A stretch of 64,000 bases of DNA from Lachnospiraceae bacterium GAM79 (GTDB lineage: Bacteria > Bacillota > Clostridia > Lachnospirales > Lachnospiraceae): NCBI GenBank assembly GCA_003584705.1, contig AP018536.1, positions 3,286,001-3,350,000 on the forward strand, given 5' to 3'. A program made the translations under genes and the position numbers. Numbering within the stretch: position 1 is the stretch's first letter; each line of letters begins with the position of its first letter. The notes under the pieces were generated by a model. It saw nothing but the letters and a program-made list of their open reading frames with translations. It did no database searches and was not told the origin of the DNA. This document shows, in pieces, positions 63,327 to 64,000 of the stretch.

Positions 63327-64000
63327 TTATTTTCTTCTCTTATATTCTCCTACTGTCATACCAGTATATTTCTTAAACTGCCTGCAGAAATAAGATGCGT
63401 ACTGATATCCCACCTTTTCTGCCAGCACATTGACATTGTCGATTCCCTGATCGATCAGCCGCCTGGCCTGCTCCATTCGCACCTCCGTCAGATAATCCAC
63501 GAAATTCTTATGCAGCTCCTGCCTGAAAAGATGGCTCAGATAGCTGGTACTGAGTTTTGTATGTTCTGCGATATCCTCCATGGATATATTTTCTATATAA
63601 TGCTCTCCTATATATTGAACTGCTCTCTGCAGATGCAGGCTGCCACTCGCTGCATTGCCCTGTTCCCCTGCATTGCCCTGTTCCCCTGCTTTGTCAGCTC
63701 CCTGTCCCTGCAGCTGGAGCTGCCTTGGAAGTCTTTCCTCAATATCTGCGATCAGGAATCCTGCCTTCATTTCCGGAGCCATGCCAAATACTGTCCGACA
63801 GATCTGGCTCATCATCTCTTCCACATCCCCAGACAGCTTCCGGTATCCCTCTTCATCCATGGCTGATGAGGTATAGATCAGTATAGGCAGCACATTTCCT
63901 TCTGCTGGACAAATGGTAAAATCACAGAAAAGAGATAGCTTTCCTGCTGCTTCCTGTGATAATCTTTTTATTTTTCCTGCATCAGAAAGGCACTGGCTGC
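63327..64000 (-). CDS. AraC-family transcriptional regulator, 5' end outside window
   Basis: The frame is open to the right edge. The C-terminal 100 residues are the double helix-turn-helix of AraC proteins: ENISMEDIAEHTKLSTSYLSHLFR then FVDYLTEVRMEQARRLI, and VAEK...GYQYASYFCRQFKKYTGMTVGEYK. Upstream is a stretch of unknown sensor domain, with a Gly/Gln-rich linker containing an 18-bp tandem duplication (63652-63687, GNAGEQ repeated). A response-regulator domain may lie beyond the edge. The disrupted Rph-like gene follows on the same strand, and the regulator may once have controlled it. Confidence 0.88.
   Translation of the reverse strand, partial: SQCLSDAGKIKRLSQEAAGKLSLFCDFTICPAEGNVLPILIYTSSAMDEEGYRKLSGDVEEMMSQICRTVFGMAPEMKAGFLIADIEERLPRQLQLQGQGADKAGEQGNAGEQGNAASGSLHLQRAVQYIGEHYIENISMEDIAEHTKLSTSYLSHLFRQELHKNFVDYLTEVRMEQARRLIDQGIDNVNVLAEKVGYQYASYFCRQFKKYTGMTVGEYKRRK

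Overview
The window looks like a chromosomal segment of a motile, anaerobic, Gram-positive Lachnospiraceae-type bacterium (order Eubacteriales). The basis is gene content and style: a DnaD-DnaI replication pair beside murC and prs, a FeoA-FeoB fusion, a glycine riboswitch on an AGCS transporter, three methyl-accepting chemotaxis proteins, a 7TM-GGDEF protein and several fermenter-type peptidase and amino-acid transporter genes. Genus is inference; there is no rRNA gene here to settle it.

Layout. 1-6632: core genes, namely glgC (minus strand, cut by the window edge) and then murC, a dnaD-like gene, a dnaI/dnaC-like helicase loader and prs on the plus strand. The murC-dnaD gap carries a cluster of DnaA boxes built into a perfect 29-bp inverted repeat. 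6636-7147: a 512-bp non-coding element with terminal inverted repeats and many hairpins; a related structured core lies at about 20270-20505, next to a 52-bp tandem repeat array (20588-20817). 7149-18132 (minus): LspA-like peptidase, XRE membrane regulator, acetyltransferase, M28 peptidase, two chemoreceptors, a MATE transporter and a riboswitch-controlled AGCS symporter. 18462-32927: diguanylate cyclase, marR-MATE operon, C69 dipeptidase, GH28 pectinase, methyltransferase, Dus, transglutaminase-like protein, lipoprotein, metallophosphoesterase, permease and an unrecognised membrane protein.

32970-41440 is an AT-rich type I restriction-modification operon (hsdR-hsdM-hsdS-recombinase-hsdS, minus strand). 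Its two hsdS genes share an identical 767-bp 3' cassette. Each cassette is bounded by an inverted pair of a 16-bp sequence, and a tyrosine recombinase gene sits between them. This is the most interesting system in the window, and the sequence predicts what the switched state would encode.

41488-53100: a DUF4143-type ATPase, an IS30-family element, aldehyde dehydrogenase, an NSS symporter with a divergent LysR regulator, FeoAB with a probable Fur box, and a third chemoreceptor. 53124-64000: flavin reductase, Nudix and zinc-ribbon genes, then an AT-rich accessory stretch. That stretch holds a lipoprotein remnant, an acetyltransferase, an AbiE-type toxin-antitoxin operon with a palindromic operator, small regulators and gene fragments. 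It ends at a junction that truncates an Rph-like ATP-grasp/phosphohistidine enzyme. An AraC regulator runs off the right edge.

The genes suggest a cell living on peptides, amino acids and pectin, with chemotaxis and cyclic-di-GMP signalling and variable phage defence. Four terminators in the window have the gene's stop codon inside the hairpin loop, a compact 3'-end style that recurs here.
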